Shown piece after piece: positions 22,763-35,374 of a DNA stretch of 64,000 nt. This DNA comes from Pisaster brevispinus (taxonomy: Eukaryota > Echinodermata > Asteroidea > Forcipulatida > Asteriidae). Position 1 is the first letter of the stretch; each line of letters begins with the position of its first letter. A program made the translations under genes and the position numbers. Under the pieces are notes generated by a model, which had not been told where the DNA came from, did no database searches, and was given only the letters and a program-made list of their open reading frames with translations. Where the stretch lies: the NCBI GenBank assembly GCA_023634235.1, contig JAMKCF010000013.1, positions 15,563,705 to 15,627,704 on the forward strand, in the 5' to 3' direction.

Positions 22763-24159
22763 CAGAGTAGGTGTTAAAAGTTCCGTTTTGACTTACTTCA
22801 ATCATTCCAGTAGTCATGTTCTTCTCTATATTACCCAGGGACTGACAAGGACACAACGCAAACCAGAAGTACCTAATTTCATCTTGGTCACCAGATCCGG
22901 TCCTAGGAGATCCAGTCTAAAGGCCCTTTTCGAATACACGGCTTCGGCTTGGGCTCCGGCGCACGTTTTCAAAACAAAGTACTGACCGAGCTATAAGCCG
23001 GAGCCCAAACCGAATCCTTGGCTTCGAAAAGGCCTTATCATTCCACGCGTCTGAATGAAAACTATAAGGTCCGCCATAACCAGGATCTACAAGTGCGTCA
23101 CTCTGCCACCTTTTGCGACCCACCTACAAGGTTCTTTCTTTGGATGATACCGATAGGAAGAATTCGAACCATGTGGATCCCACACCACGTGATTAAAAAT
23201 CAGCGAGTATACCATGCTTAACCAACATCAGTGTATAGGGGAAAAACCAAGATCATTGATATATTTTTATGTTGTGATGGGTTCAAAATGTAGGGCCATA
23301 GATCAGTTTTCGTCATTGTAATGCTGATTTATAAGCAAGATTATCAAATACAGATACAATATAAGTCACCTGTGAAAGTTTCAGCTGAATACTGTATCTT
23401 CTTGCTGAGAAAACAGCAAAAAAACAACCTGTTACGGTATTTTCATCAAGAACGTTGAATCCATCCGCTTTTACCGAAGTGACGGCGGATGCCAACCCGA
23501 ATCTCTGGCCGCAGCATTCACAAACGGACACCACATAAATTTCAATCTACAAAATTGACCTCTAGGCGATCTTTGGAGATTCAGATTTTTCGACATATTT
23601 TTAATTGAGTTCTAATCAACGGGGCACTTCAGACAAAATTATTTCACAGGATGCTAGGCCTATACCATTGCCATATTAACAAGTAAGCTTTTGGATAACA
23701 ATTACACAATTTTCAGGGTCATTATTCGGGGTCATTACCAAAGTATGACCCTACCACGTCGATACCTGAATGACCTGTACATTACGAAGATGTGCAGATT
23801 GTTTTACACATACTGTCCCATGCCGTGGCTTCAATCGGCAGGCTGTGCTAACCGTTTTAAAATGCCACCCAGTAAGAATTGTCTTTCAAATTAAGACAGA
23901 AAACGCCTCTCACTCTTCCTACTAAACGCCCTCTTGTGACAAAGTCTCGTTACTTTCTCATTTAGATTTAGACTTGTTCAAGTCTGATGACAGACAGACA
24001 AGTTCCTTTTCCAACGTTTGTATATATGGTGCTACTTTGAACTTTTTCTCGTCAGTTTTCTCAAGCAGTGGAAGTTACTTTTCAGTTACTTAAGTTATTT
24101 TGTTGTTGACTGGGTGTTAATATAGTTACTATTGTAAGCGATCTTGGGGCTTGGTCTAG
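22763..24159. other. 3' flank of receptor gene; repeats, no gene
   Basis: Follows the receptor stop codon. Holds a small foldback element at 22920-23045 (CTTTTCGAATACACGGCTTCG...CTTGGCTTCGAAAAGGCC), related to 27180-27310, and a reverse family L relative at 23280-23540. I saw no convincing AATAAA close to the stop, so the transcript end is undefined. Confidence 0.5.
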
Positions 24160-24440
24160 TTTCATTAAACTGCTAAGCACCACCAAAACAAAAATTGCTT
24201 GGCAGAAACGGGTTATCAACCAAAATGCCATAGAGTTCACATTGTTGCGACTGGTGCACCACTATTTTTGTAGCGAAGCAACAAAATTGCTTGTTGGAGC
24301 AATATTTTAAAGTTTTGTGAAAAAAAGTCTAGGGGCCCAATATCATGGCGCTACTTGCCGCAGAATCCTTTGCTTACGGCGTCAAATAAAATGTGTTACT
24401 CGATGGGCAGTAGACAAAGGGTTCTGTGGTAAGCATAAAG
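24160..24440. mobile_element. Family C foldback repeat, diverged
   Basis: AGTTTCATTAAACTGCTAAGCA and AATTGCTTGGCAGAAAC resemble the ends of the well-preserved copy at 54283-54476. Internal order is degraded. Confidence 0.45.
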
Positions 24441-24446
24441 ATAAAT

Positions 24447-24621
24447 AGACCTTTATCATGCTGCCGAGATCTTGGACATGTTCACTGTATACAATAACAG
24501 TTATGAATGCCAGTATCCAATCTGAAAAAAGAGCCAGACTTTTTTTCTTCCAGCCTCGGTTTGGTTACATTGGTTCAGATTGGAGAAAATCAAGATGGCC
24601 ACACCATGATGAAGGTCTACT
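24447..24621. mobile_element. TA-flanked MITE (family B)
   Basis: TA-GACCTTTATCATGCTGCC at the left and CCATGATGAAGGTC-TA at the right. Internal wording is the reverse complement of 8114-8290 (AGCCTCGGTTTGGTTACATT). TA flanks on both sides. Confidence 0.75.
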
Positions 24622-24768
24622 TGAGCCAAGAACTAAACGTCGGTTTTTTTTTCTCCAAACCTCGTCTTAGGCTCTGGGTTTTATTTGACGTTGAAGAAGC
24701 ACCGTGCAAAATGCACATTGCTCCAAAATATGACGACGTAGCCACAGCCGAACCCGGAGCCCAAACCT

Positions 24769-24912
24769 AGGCTGCATCCGAATTGGCGGCTATAGCTATA
24801 CGGTTACGGCGGCTGCTCAGTGTGTTGCAAAGGATCTCCTGTTTTATGTTCAACGCATGATGACTCAGCAATCCAGCAGTAGCCCTAGCCGCCAATTCAG
24901 ACCTGGCCCTAG
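24769..24912. mobile_element. Short foldback element (family G)
   Basis: Left arm AGGCTGCATCCGAATTGGCGG, right arm CCGCCAATTCAGACCTGGCC, with CTATACGGTTACGG and AGTAGCCCTAGCCG inside. Related copies at 43904-44000 and 53741-53880. Confidence 0.6.
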
Positions 24913-26140
24913 TTTTCAAATGCTGCATGCATGAGTTCAACCAGAAACGAGATTGCAAATTTATTTTCCACTTTGCAGTTTTATAATGCAGCCATTTCGG
25001 ACTTGTAAAATACTTGGAAAAAACACACCCCAGATTCAATACTGCTGGGTGACAACTCAACTTAATGTTATTCAATCGAAAAGCATACTCGATAATCTAC
25101 AAAGATTTGCACTGACACCTGATGCCCTCGAAGACCATTGCCTATCCCAAAATAAACACCAGTCGAATCCTTCATTTTACACATGGTTGTACCCGCAAGT
25201 TTACTATTTATATTTATATTTATAGTTACTCTTAGTCGAATCCTTGTACTATAGTACATTCCTTGTTTGCAGAGGGAGAACGTTCTGTGTAAATAACAAA
25301 ACATCAAGTGAACGATATGCCTGTCTGCTAATGTAATATCATACGGTGAACGCATTTACATAGGCCCAGTACCGGTTCGGTGCCACCTTTACGCAACCCG
25401 TGCAATTTGAATGATAAAAATAGCTTCAAACTATGTGAATATTGTCATAACAATAATCGCCACTAATACGAAACTATTTGAAGTAAACTTGCTGGTTAAA
25501 CCACCTGTTTGTGGGAAGAGTGTTGGCTCTCAGAAGAGCCGTTGGTGTGTGTGGTTTTGACATTTCCAACAAAGTACTCTCGACTCATTTCTGCAGTCAA
25601 TTACTCGATGCCACTTCTCTCATCACAAATCTTCACTGGTTACCCAACGAGCAGCGTGATCAAAGACTTAAAAAACCTAATGGTTGGATAAAGTGCATCC
25701 GAAATATTCATTGGCGCAAAATAAACACGACCCCCCTCCCCGCTCTTTAAAGAAGGGCGCCCCCTACAGGCCATAATGGAAGCACAAAGCAAAACTTTTA
25801 CTACGAGGGCGCGAGAACTGCATCATTATTTCTTTCTATTTTTAAAAAACATTACAAGACGGGCAACCGTCATAATTATGAAACTACTTTTATGCAATTA
25901 ATAATCTCAATAGTGGAATGATAATGATTACAGCATGTATTGTTCTTTCATTGTTACAATTATTATCTTAATCATCTACAAATCTCCTGTCGCAGAAGAG
26001 GCGTCTTGAAAGGAAACAAATAATTATCTGAGACGAATTGAGCTCGAGGGCAGAACGTTTTACTTGAACGTGTAGGTTTTGAAAGAGTAGTGAATTATTC
26101 CTGGGAAAAGGCAATGAAGTACTTAGTAGGACTTTTTAGA
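24913..26140. other. Non-coding stretch, no gene recognised
   Basis: AT-rich, only short overlapping open frames. Nothing recognised. Confidence 0.4.
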
Positions 26141-26610
26141 CCAACCTCTTTACTCTGAAAACTCCCGGGTCAAAGTTGATCCGGAGTCCGGGTCAAATCA
26201 GGAGAATGACTCATTTCCGGGTCAGGCAGACCGGCCCGGAAGTTGGTTTTAAATACTGGGATTTTAGTATTCTGCTTCTCCAAGTCTACTCTGTACTAGT
26301 CGACACTCTAAAAAAAACAAAAAAACAAAAAACAGGTCAAGATTGACCGGTTCCGGGTTCCCAAGAGGCCTGACCCGTTTATGGGTCAGTGTGACCCGGA
26401 GTCTGTGTCAAAATGATCCAGAAACGGGTCTGCCCCCTCCTGGGTAAAACTTTAACCTGGGTGTTTTCAGAGTGACGAAGTGGGTTATAATAGAGTAGAC
26501 CTGGAGAAGCAGAATTCGGCTTCTAAAATCCCCTTAAAAAAAATTAAAAAAAACAGAACGCGGGATCCGGCTCGATTTTGACCCGTGAGTTTTCAGAGTA
26601 AAGAGGTTGG
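26141..26610. mobile_element. DNA transposon with 35-bp inverted ends
   Basis: Left end 26141-26175 and right end 26576-26610 are inverted copies with 33 of 35 positions the same (CCAACCTCTTTACTCTGAAA then ACTC.CGGGTCAAA). Inside are repeated GGGTCA/TGACCC motifs and a GGAGAAGCAGAATTC block. That block recurs beyond the right end near 26633 and 26740, so related units continue outward. No coding capacity. Confidence 0.75.
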
Positions 26611-27179
26611 TGTTAATAGTAAAGAGTGGACTTGGAGAAGCAGAATCCGAATTTTAAAATCCTATTTTTTTTTTAAATCTAGCTTCCGGAATCTGGGTAA
26701 ATTTTGACCGTGGAGTTTAGGTGGGGTATAATAGAGTAGACTTCGAGAAGCATAACCCCAGCTTATTTACAAATTTAACCCCCAAAAGTTTGAACTCATG
26801 AAAGGTAATGCCAGTGAGAACTTGGATGAGTTGTCCGTTAATTTCCGGAAATTCTTCTGCAACTTCTGATTTCAGATTGTTACAGAAAGCGAAAGAAAAA
26901 CTATACATTTCCAAGAAGCGAATTTTGTCTACTACCCCTTTAACCATCATATTTATTGCACTTCAAAAATTGTGTGAAGGCCAGTCTGAGTTGACGGCTC
27001 TTGCCACTGTAGTTCGTTTGTCACTTCGAGGATTAAAAAACAAACCACACGCCACAGTTTATGAACAAAATAAATGACATCTCTCAATTGTTCTGGAAAG
27101 GGGCAACCTTTGGTACGTGTGCACCTGGGGTACTTGTCAATAAAACTGTAAGCAGAGAGCACTCCACACAGTGCACATG

Positions 27180-27310
27180 CCCTTTTCGAAAACACGGCTT
27201 GGGCTTGGGCTCCGTCGACTTTTTGAAAACGTGTAACTCATTCAGCACGGGGCTTCGAAGCCTATAGTCGGAGCCCAAAACCGAACCGGTGTTTCGAGGA
27301 AGGGACCCAG
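27180..27310. mobile_element. Small foldback element (family H)
   Basis: CCCTTTTCGAAAACACGGCTT at the left, CCGGTGTTTCGAGGAAGGGA at the right, with GGCTTGGGCTCCG and CGGAGCCCAAAACC inside. The partner copy is at 22920-23045. Confidence 0.6.
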
Positions 27311-27724
27311 ACCTAGCCGTTTTCAAACAATAATGCGAATGTAACGTCAGTTGGAGGTGTCGGGTTGAAACATAATTTGTGTTTTCTTAAGCCCGGTCCA
27401 TACTTCCTGCGAATGCCAATGCGAAGCGAATATGAAGTGAATTTGACGTCACAACTCTGTTTTCGCTGCGAATATTCGCAAGAGTTGAGCACAACGTTTA
27501 TGAGGATGTAAGGGAAGAATACTCTATGTCTCTACATGATGTACAACAAAATAGAATGGGTGTTTCGATGTGCGTGGGTGGTCCCCTGCATGTCTATACC
27601 TGACATTTTAAGCTAAGTATCCCCATTCATGTGCTCACTGAAATCACTGGTACCACTCGTCAGATTTATGCATCCCTCGTGCACATCTTAAAAGAGTGGT
27701 CTTGCTTGAAATCGATCAAAAATT

Positions 27725-28060
27725 TAAGGGCCACATTGCCTTCAAATCTCTCAACATGTTGCTGTTTTGAATTACTCCTTACCCTCAGGAGTATAGTGGT
27801 TTTAAAAAAAATCATAAATTTGCATCTTGAAATACAACCCAAAAATTGGTTCTATGAAAATAGAGGACCGTGTTCTGTCATGAAGTTACACAAAAACTAC
27901 ACAATTTCAAGGGTTACTTGTGTGAATCATTATATTCTACTTTTAAAATATCTTTCCAACATTATTCATTTCATTAGAAACGCTTTTCATAGCCCCAAAG
28001 CCCCAATCCAAAGACAATTTGTCCTTTTCAACTCTGGGTACTTTTTGCCCGCCAAAACAA
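27725..28060. mobile_element. Foldback repeat (family F), half copy
   Basis: GGGCCACATTGCCTTCAAATC, GAGGACCGTGTTCTGTCATG and GTGAATCATTATATTCTAC follow in the same order as at 13405-13690. The 169-aa open frame over this stretch is a translation of the repeat. Confidence 0.65.
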
Positions 28061-28696
28061 CTCCACTTTTTGTTGTGGTACAATGTTATGTTTTAACCGG
28101 AAAGAATGCCCCCCCCCCCCAAAAAAAAAGGTCAGCTTGATGTTGTGGACATTTGTTTGTGGTGAGACTCCTTTGAAAACAAGAAACCATATAACAATGT
28201 GTATCTCTTTTAGAGTGTAGAATCTTTTTTAACAGTTTATATTAACTTATAGCTACTAAAAAAATATTAAATATTTAGAGATCTTATAATATGTATGATA
28301 ATATGAAGTGAGTGATTAAAAAAAACGGCCATCTTTATGCAAATTTACAGTGCTTCTTCTGTTGTATTACTGCACTCGGGAATCAACAAGTATTTTCGCA
28401 GTTCCATGTTCCCAGAGGTATGTAAGGTCATAAGACCATATAGTTTCTCTTCAACTTAAATTAACGTAACCACGCTGAGGCTGGGAGTGTCCTTTTAAAA
28501 TTTCTACAGGGTATGCACAACATTGGTAAGATCGACAAGATAGACTTCGTTCACAGATTTGCACTTACTAACTAACTTTGTACATAGTGGTAACATTCCA
28601 TTAAACTATTTACGCTTCGTAAAACAGTTAGCTTTGATCTGACGAGTCCAAAACTCGCTGTTTGAAAACAGTCAAAACGTAAACCGTGTCAATTCT

Positions 28697-28928
28697 ACAC
28701 TGCAAAGAGTGGGGTGTTAAAATTGACACCATTGGTGTTGTCACCTGTAGATACCCATAAAGAGAATATCAAAACTAACATCACAGGGTGTTAAAATAAC
28801 AGCAATGTAATCGTACTGGCAGATATTACAGTTTAACACCCTATGCTGTAAATGTTGATACTTTTTAGGTATCTATAATGTGATAACACCCATGGTGTCA
28901 ATTTTAACACCCCCAGTTTTTGCAGTGT
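28697..28928. mobile_element. GGTGTT foldback MITE, intact
   Basis: Starts ACACTGCAAAGAGTGGGGTG and ends TTTTTGCAGTGT. Both halves carry AATTGACACCATTGGTGTTG-type and CACAGGGTGTTAAAATAACA-type blocks, so the element is close to a palindrome. About 230 bases. Confidence 0.8.
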
Positions 28929-29139
28929 AATCCGGGAGTTTTTAGAGTGTACGCAGCCTGTACTGCAAATTACCCATCAAGCACAGTCAACAGAACCAAT
29001 CCAGTCCAGACCCATTTACCCCCTCGTCAAAAGTTGATCTTGTCACGACTTTAACTAAACAAATATCATTTTCTGATAACAACGTTTTTTGGATTGTTTT
29101 ACATAGCCTAATGCATATGTTACGTATGCTGCGTCTTAC

Positions 29140-29320
29140 TATTAGTCTAGTGCGTCGTATTTTACGTGTTCTTTACCGCGTCGTATTTTACGTCAATTGC
29201 GTCGTATTTTACGCCATTCTTTTTACTGCGTCCGATTTACGTCTATAGCGTCGCTTTTTACGTATTTTCACTGCGTCATATTTGTACGCAAATTGCGTCC
29301 TGTTGTACGTCTATAAAGAG
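29140..29320. repeat. Degenerate GCGTCGTATTTTACG tandem repeat
   Basis: Seven to eight irregularly spaced copies of a GCGTC..ATTTTACGTC motif at 20-30 base intervals. Confidence 0.7.
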
Positions 29321-29862
29321 GTCTCACGGCAGAAGTCCGTATCACAACGGGCAAGTGCGGAAAACCGACCCCCATTTCACATCATGGATGACCTCAAATA
29401 ATAACAATAGTAATTGATTGTTTATAGCCAAAAATCAAGTTAAAGGGGAAACAGACCAAATCGGACGTTTGGTTAAAGCTGCTTAGCCCGATTTTCGTCG
29501 AAATAATTTGTTTCTCTTTGAATGAAAATGCCACGAACAATGAACAAAAATACACGTATCATACAAAATTTTGAAATTCAAGACACCAGAATATTCAAGA
29601 AACAATGAATGGTAGAAATCCAGCAAAACAACAACACCAACAACAACAACAACAACAACAATAAAGTACATTTCTTCTTTTCTTCGTTTTAATTGAATGA
29701 CCGTTTTTGTTTTTGTTTGAGGTGAAAAAAATACCCGGTGTCTAAGACAATGAGGCTGTGTTAATGCAAAGGGGTCAGGATCCAATTTTATAGAGCTGCT
29801 TTAGCACAAAAGGCGGCCAAAGACAACAACCCAATATATACCAGAACAAGTTTATCTTAACA

Positions 29863-29872
29863 TTTATTTATT
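29863..29872 (-). promoter_or_regulatory. Possible polyadenylation signal, minus-strand ligand
   Basis: Two overlapping AATAAA hexamers on the minus strand, about 600 bases after the stop codon at 30477. The distance is long, so the assignment is tentative. Confidence 0.25.
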
Positions 29873-30476
29873 AATTCTGCTTGGAAAAGCGAACTTAATC
29901 ACTATACCAGCCAAGAACCCCATGGAGAGAAGACAAGGAAGGAAGTTTCAGTTTTAGCTGTGGGAGGAAACCCTACGCCATCAGGTTGGGACTGAAAACC
30001 CAATCCACATAGTGGATTTGAAAAAAATACCGGGTCCTAGAAGTGGAAGGCGAGGAAAGATACCGCCACGCCAAACCGTCCTTCTATAGGGTAAGTTTAC
30101 CAGCCAAAACATCACGTCACATTTGTAGCCAATAAACCATACTGATATTCCGCTCATTATTTGCCAATAGCAGGAAATGTTTAAGCAATATTTAGTTTTG
30201 CATGAGAAGCTCCATGAAATTGGGGCAAGATCGGAATGGATTCTTCGACGCCCCCCCTCGCAGCTTATGACCGGAGCCGACCACCCTGGCGTATAGTTGG
30301 CACGGCTGAACTATTCGGTTTAAGCCGTATTTTCGTACCCTCAGCCTCGGATACGGTAAGGGTTGCATAATTTTGAGCATGATTCGTAAATGTTACTATA
30401 CCAGTGCCTCTGTAAAAAATGTCCAGTTTCTTTTCTTTTTGTTTTTTTGTTTTTGGGGAGAGGGGGAGATAGATCA

Positions 30477-31201
30477 TTACAGGCAACCACACGATTCGGC
30501 GATAACGTACATGGTGGTTGTATGCACTACAGTGTTTTTGATGTAAATCACCTCCATTCCGCTGACTTCTTCCGGAACGCAGCACATGACCATGTCGGAT
30601 TCCGCTGCATTATGCTCTATGTGAAGTGCCACCACCTCCGCGTGATCATTGATGAAGTTCCGGGAGGCCATTCCGCAACTTCCGGAGCAATACCGGACGT
30701 TGAACTCGAGGGGTCTGATGAGCCAGGATGTCCAGCCGATCACTCTAAAGTCCGCCGTAAAGTCCTTCATGCAGCACGTGGTCTGATTGGAAGTGCACAG
30801 TCCGGAGCTACGGCGCTTCCTGTGCGACCAGTCGATCTGGGCCAGGGTCAACATGAGCATGGGACGCATGCTGGAGTCCCTGGACACGGTGCGGTTCCCA
30901 TCTCCCTGGGAGGGTTTTGTAGTGATCACGAAGTAGTGCTGCTGGCGGTTCCACTTGTGTCGTTCAATTGGGATCTCGACCTCCACCCATCCTTCTTGGG
31001 AGTACAACTTTCGGGTGACCAGGACCCGACGGATGCCATAGTGATGCTGCGGTCTGCTAATTACGACGGATGACCCCTCGGGCGCATGCGTGATGTATAC
31101 CCAAATGAGCGCATAATTTACCGCAAAGTTATCCATTGCGTCTGTAACCTCGAACTTGAAGCACGAGCTGTCCTCAACATCCACCCCACATTCCACTTCA
31201 C
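30477..31201 (-). CDS. Minus-strand ligand, exon 2 (prodomain arm, mature ligand)
   Basis: Acceptor CGTTTTAG then GTGAAGTGGAATGT. Encodes two closely spaced prodomain Cys (C218, C227 before FKFEV), the arm domain, the RKRR site and the cystine-knot ligand. Stop TAA at 30479-30477. Confidence 0.9.
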
Positions 31202-32568
31202 CTAAAACGAAAAGAAAGTAGTATAGCGTGCATTAGAGTAATAGCAACCCCAATATTACTTAAGAATGTGTGGTTCGTGGAACAACTATTGTTGGGTATG
31301 GCTTACAAAGTTAACATTTTAATGGAGATATCTCTAGTATTAATTATATATCTAATGCTAATCGAGATATATCTATTGCTAAACGAAATATCTCTTTTGC
31401 TAATCGATATATCTCTATTGCTAATCGAGATATCCCTATTGTTAATCGATATGGCTCTCTTGCCAATCGAGATAGGCCTATCTCAATTAGTGATCGATAT
31501 ATCTCTATTGCTTATCGAGATATCTCTATATCGAGATATCTCTATTGCTTATCGAGATATCTCTATTGCCAATCGCGATACCCCTATTGCTTATCAAGAT
31601 ATCTCTATTGCTTATCTAATTGAGATATCTCTATTGCTAATTGAGAAATCTCTAATCTCTATTAATGATCGAGATATATCTAGTGCCAATCAGGATATCT
31701 TTCTAATCTATTGCTAATTGAGACATCTCTATTGCTAGTTGAGATATCTCTGTTGCTAATCGAAATACCTCTATTGCTAACCGAGATATTTCTATGGTAG
31801 TTGAGATATATCTGTTGCTAAGCTAGATATTTCTATAAAATAATAGAGATATCTCATTTAGGATATCAAAAATGTACGATATTGATATATTTAAATTCAA
31901 AAGGTCAGTGATTATTAAAATCATACAAACATCAATCCTCCACAGAAATATTTCTGTCCGAAATACTGTCAAGGTTAAGAAAATAGCATTTGAAGATATC
32001 CCCCAAGATCACCGTTGCTTATTTCGACTGCCCAAGTTAAAACTAAAACCATCATATTAAAGTTAAAACGTATACCGGCGTGCCTTTTCACTTGAAGAGA
32101 TTTATACGCAGTTTTTAAAATTCACGTAGTGCCAAAAACGTCGCGGCAGCTTAACACATGGCAAAATGATGAATGACACGTGACGCGTGTTCCACCAATC
32201 AAATGACAAGGACCTGTGTGTCTGGTGTTTGACACATTGTATTTTGTACATAATTATCAGTGCCGTCGCCGACCCCACACCACCCAAATGAAAATGTCTA
32301 GTAATGCCACTAGACCTAGAAGTCCTTTGGCAGAAAGGGTCTGTTCCACTTTATGAAACAGTTGGAAACAGTGGGTAACTAAGCGAGGGGGGCACGGGGT
32401 GCACTTGCCCCCCCCCACCCATTGATGTCCGTGCCCCCCCCCGAGCCATTTTAAATCTGGACTTTTGGGCTGACCATGACAATGGGCTTGTTGTAAGAAA
32501 AAGGCAAACGGAAACTTGGCCAGAAGCACTCCCTTAAAAATTGGTGCACCCACTTTGTGCCCCCCCCC

Positions 32569-32602
<34 letters not shown>

Positions 32603-35137
32603 ATGTACCCTTGTTTCGGCACTCGTTGGAAGTCGACAATATTGATGTTTGGTTTACTAAAAACTGACATCTTTGGCAACGGCCCCTTTTCCACACCAAA
32701 TGCCTTTTATTTGTTAAAGAATTCTTTTGTGCCGAAATTGAAAAAAAAAACCACAAAAAAAACCCCACATTCCGCTCAAATTCAATGGCATATAAATTCC
32801 CCTATTATTAAGCTATGATTGATAACATCAACAGAAACAGATTCAAGATGTTTTGATGCTGCCTCGGGCACGTTTGATATTTAATGGTGGACACTAAAGG
32901 CTTGGTTCGGGTGGATACAAACGTCGATAAATGAAATCAGTCTTTTGCTTTACGCTCAAACCATCTGCAACTGATGGCGTTTGTATTATATAGACTTGCC
33001 ACCGTTAAAGATTGTGTGGCCCAGTTTTCACCGAAAGTTGTTGTGCTTGTAGAGGGGTGGGATTTTTTTCAGGATTTTTCTCAAGAACAAATTCTGACAA
33101 ATGATGCTGTCACAAAGCGAAATACAAACAAATCCTTACGAATGGGCAATGCACAAAATACATGTGACATGCAAAATTGTTTTGTACGTGGCTGATAGAC
33201 GCAGTGTAATGTTTGGATTCCGACAATTCATTTTTAGTTTTTAATTAACCGCCAAAATTATTATTATTATTTTTGCGCAATACCTTAAAATGACAGCTTG
33301 TAACTTTCTTTAGTCTATACAATTGAAAATATTAATCTAAATTTTCGGGTCAAATTTTAACACTCCCGTGTACGTGTACTCGGCTAGCAAAATACTCCCC
33401 CTCAAAGTTCATACTCGTTACTCGACTGGTGAAAGCAAATCTCCATCATTTACTCCAAACTCGACTAAAAATGTACTCATAAACATGGTTTTCATAACAA
33501 GCACACATTTTCCATAAAATAAATGTTTGGTACTAGTACTCGGCTGTTGGGCACTCTTGGATATCAGAATACTCGGTACTGGATCACTTATTCTTGTACT
33601 TTATGGCCCAAGTACTTTTACTCGAGTACTACTCCGCCACCCTAGTACTCGGCAGTGCTTGATACTCTACTGATAAGTACTTGACTACAAACAACACTGC
33701 CGGGTAGCCCATTTGACGTAAAAGGACTTTACTTGTTTCCTATGGGTACCCGATACGCTGAGTTTGTGCACTTTTATTAACACTTTAGAAAAAGAAAATA
33801 CAATCAAAATACAAGCACAATTGAAAACACCCGGACAAATAGACGATCACAAAAGTTTTGAATGGCGGTAGAGGTTGACGGACTTTGTAAGTACATGAAT
33901 CTAAAATAAAGCGTTTCTGGGGTGCCACCTGCTGTTAATACACCACTAATAACACATTGCAGTTCAGTACACATTTATAACGCCATGGGGTCGGGGTTCA
34001 ACCAGGGGAATTTCCCTTATCACAAATGTTTGATTCCCTCTAGCCAAAATACAGGCTTGTACTTCACTTTGCTATATTGCCTTTTATAAGCATTTGGACC
34101 GTGAAAACTGTGGTTATGTGGAAATTTCCTCCAATAAGTGGGTGGGGAGGTCAAGTTTTACTCGAAATGACGAAAACGGTTTATGTTTTTATCATTAACT
34201 TGAGCACTCGTTGTTCAACCGATTTTCTTGATCTCCTTGGTTTCCAAGGTTTTCCCGGACTCTCGTAAACATTTTGTTATTCATTGTTTCCTTGATTGGA
34301 TTTCCCGTGTTTTCCCGGAATTCCTGATACACTTTCTTATTTCGACTGTGTCAATGTTCTTCTCTCGATTTTCTCGACATTATTTTTGGAAAGGAAAATT
34401 TGTGGTGTTCCATGATAATCAATGAGCTTTCAGATTCACGTCAACTTTATATTATCACGTATAGTTACTAATCATGTAGCATGCCTTTGGCCCTTACCTT
34501 CCTCAGCAAACATGACGATCTTTCTGGGTGTCCTGTCTTGAAGACGGGGCTGGTCATTCTGTTCTCTGTCCAGAAGCCGGTTGAGCACGACGTTGGGTAA
34601 TTCTGGTTTTGGTTCCGTTACGTTAGGGGGAGCTTTTAGACCCAACTTGTGTAAGAACGATTCTTTGAACATCTCCAGTCGGGTCAATCTCTCTTTTTCT
34701 CCGATAACGAAAGGGTTGGAAGGAGGGTCGGCCGTCTCGGAGGCAGATACTGGTTCGGTTTTCGATGGACCAGTGGCTTTGTGTTTTCCATGTGACTTTT
34801 CCCCGCTGTCTTTTGGCGAGTCGTTTGGTTTGAACTGTCCAGCTCGTTTCGGTGGCATGTCCTCCTCCGCAGCATCCCAGCTGTCCACGCCGTCCACCTG
34901 AGCTGGTTGTCCCACGAAGAGTCTGGTGGTCATTTGGCTGGTGGGCCTGTCTGCGTTTGCCGTGTTTACTTGTTCAGTCGCTGGGTAGGTGACGGGGGCA
35001 GTCTCCGGGCCCGTACTTGTCAGAATTCCACCCCGAGTTAAATTGGTGGAGAGACTAATAATGTAGAGGTTTATCCACACGAATGCTGTGGTTCGCCATG
35101 ACGGTACGGCCATGGTGGACGGGTTGCGCAAGACCAA
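30477..35137 (-). CDS. Activin/inhibin-beta-like TGF-beta ligand (GW type)
   Basis: Two coding exons (35137-34498, 31201-30477) give 454 aa; a second Met at residue 9 (35113) is an equally good start. Signal peptide: hydrophobic AFVWINLYIISLS. Prodomain: helix RLTRLEMFKESFLHKLGLK (151-169), KIVMFAEEG at the intron, and an arm domain with IWVYI and SQEGWVEVEIP. Furin-type site RKRR at 341-344 releases a 110-aa mature ligand with nine cysteines in TGF-beta/activin spacing: C, CC, CSGSC knot, CC, CGC. Finger motif IGWTSWLIRP is intact. The FAE motif with a phase-1 intron beside it matches the coding-intron position of vertebrate inhibin-beta genes as I know them. Secreted growth factor, expected to act through type I/II Ser/Thr kinase receptors and Smad2/3. 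Divergent partner gene starts at 49343. Ortholog uncertain; myostatin- or TGF-beta-class is the alternative. Confidence 0.9.
31202..34497 (-). other. Intron of minus-strand ligand
   Basis: 3.3 kb. Holds the 21-bp array, a poly-C/poly-A run (32553-32601) in a G/C-rich stretch, and a TACTCG-rich degenerate repeat (33375-33700). No exon recognised. Confidence 0.7.
31325..31860. repeat. 21-bp GAGATATCTC tandem array
   Basis: More than 20 imperfect copies of a unit like GAGATATCTCTATTGCTAATC inside the ligand intron. GAGATATCTC is itself a palindrome. A unit of 21 bases keeps one frame open, which produces a spurious Leu/Ile-rich 149-aa frame. Confidence 0.9.
34498..35137 (-). CDS. Minus-strand ligand, exon 1 (signal peptide, prodomain)
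   Basis: Start ATG 35137 (or 35113). Encodes the signal peptide, a low-complexity Thr/Ser/Pro/Lys segment and the prodomain helix. Donor GAAG/GTAAGG at 34497, phase 1. Confidence 0.85.
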
Positions 35138-35366
35138 GAAAGCAGCGAATTGTGGTGCCCGGAGGTTGCGGTTGAGTCAGGCGCGGGAAGGTTTGGATAT
35201 GAAGGCTAGACCTTGCAATGCCCGTACCAAAAGCCAACTGGGTGGAACTGGCTGACAGACAGCGACTTTATCTCATCACTTCTCAATCTCCTGAAACTAT
35301 TCCCAGGTCACCTACCAGTGCTTCATCCAATAAGAGCCTTGTATTTTTTTTTTCCTTTCCCCCTTT

Positions 35367-35374
35367 TTTTTATA
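35367..35374 (-). promoter_or_regulatory. Possible TATA box of minus-strand ligand
   Basis: Reads TATAAAAA on the minus strand, about 230 bases before the first ATG. The run of T's around it weakens the call. Confidence 0.3.

Noticed and set aside
27631..28140. 169-aa plus frame
   Set aside because: Overlaps family F repeat, which recurs at three other places.
31268..31717. 149-aa Leu/Ile-rich open frame, looks like a membrane protein
   Set aside because: Product of the 21-bp array, which keeps one frame open.
34581..34901. 106-aa plus frame over the ligand's first exon
   Set aside because: Antisense shadow of the minus-strand ligand.
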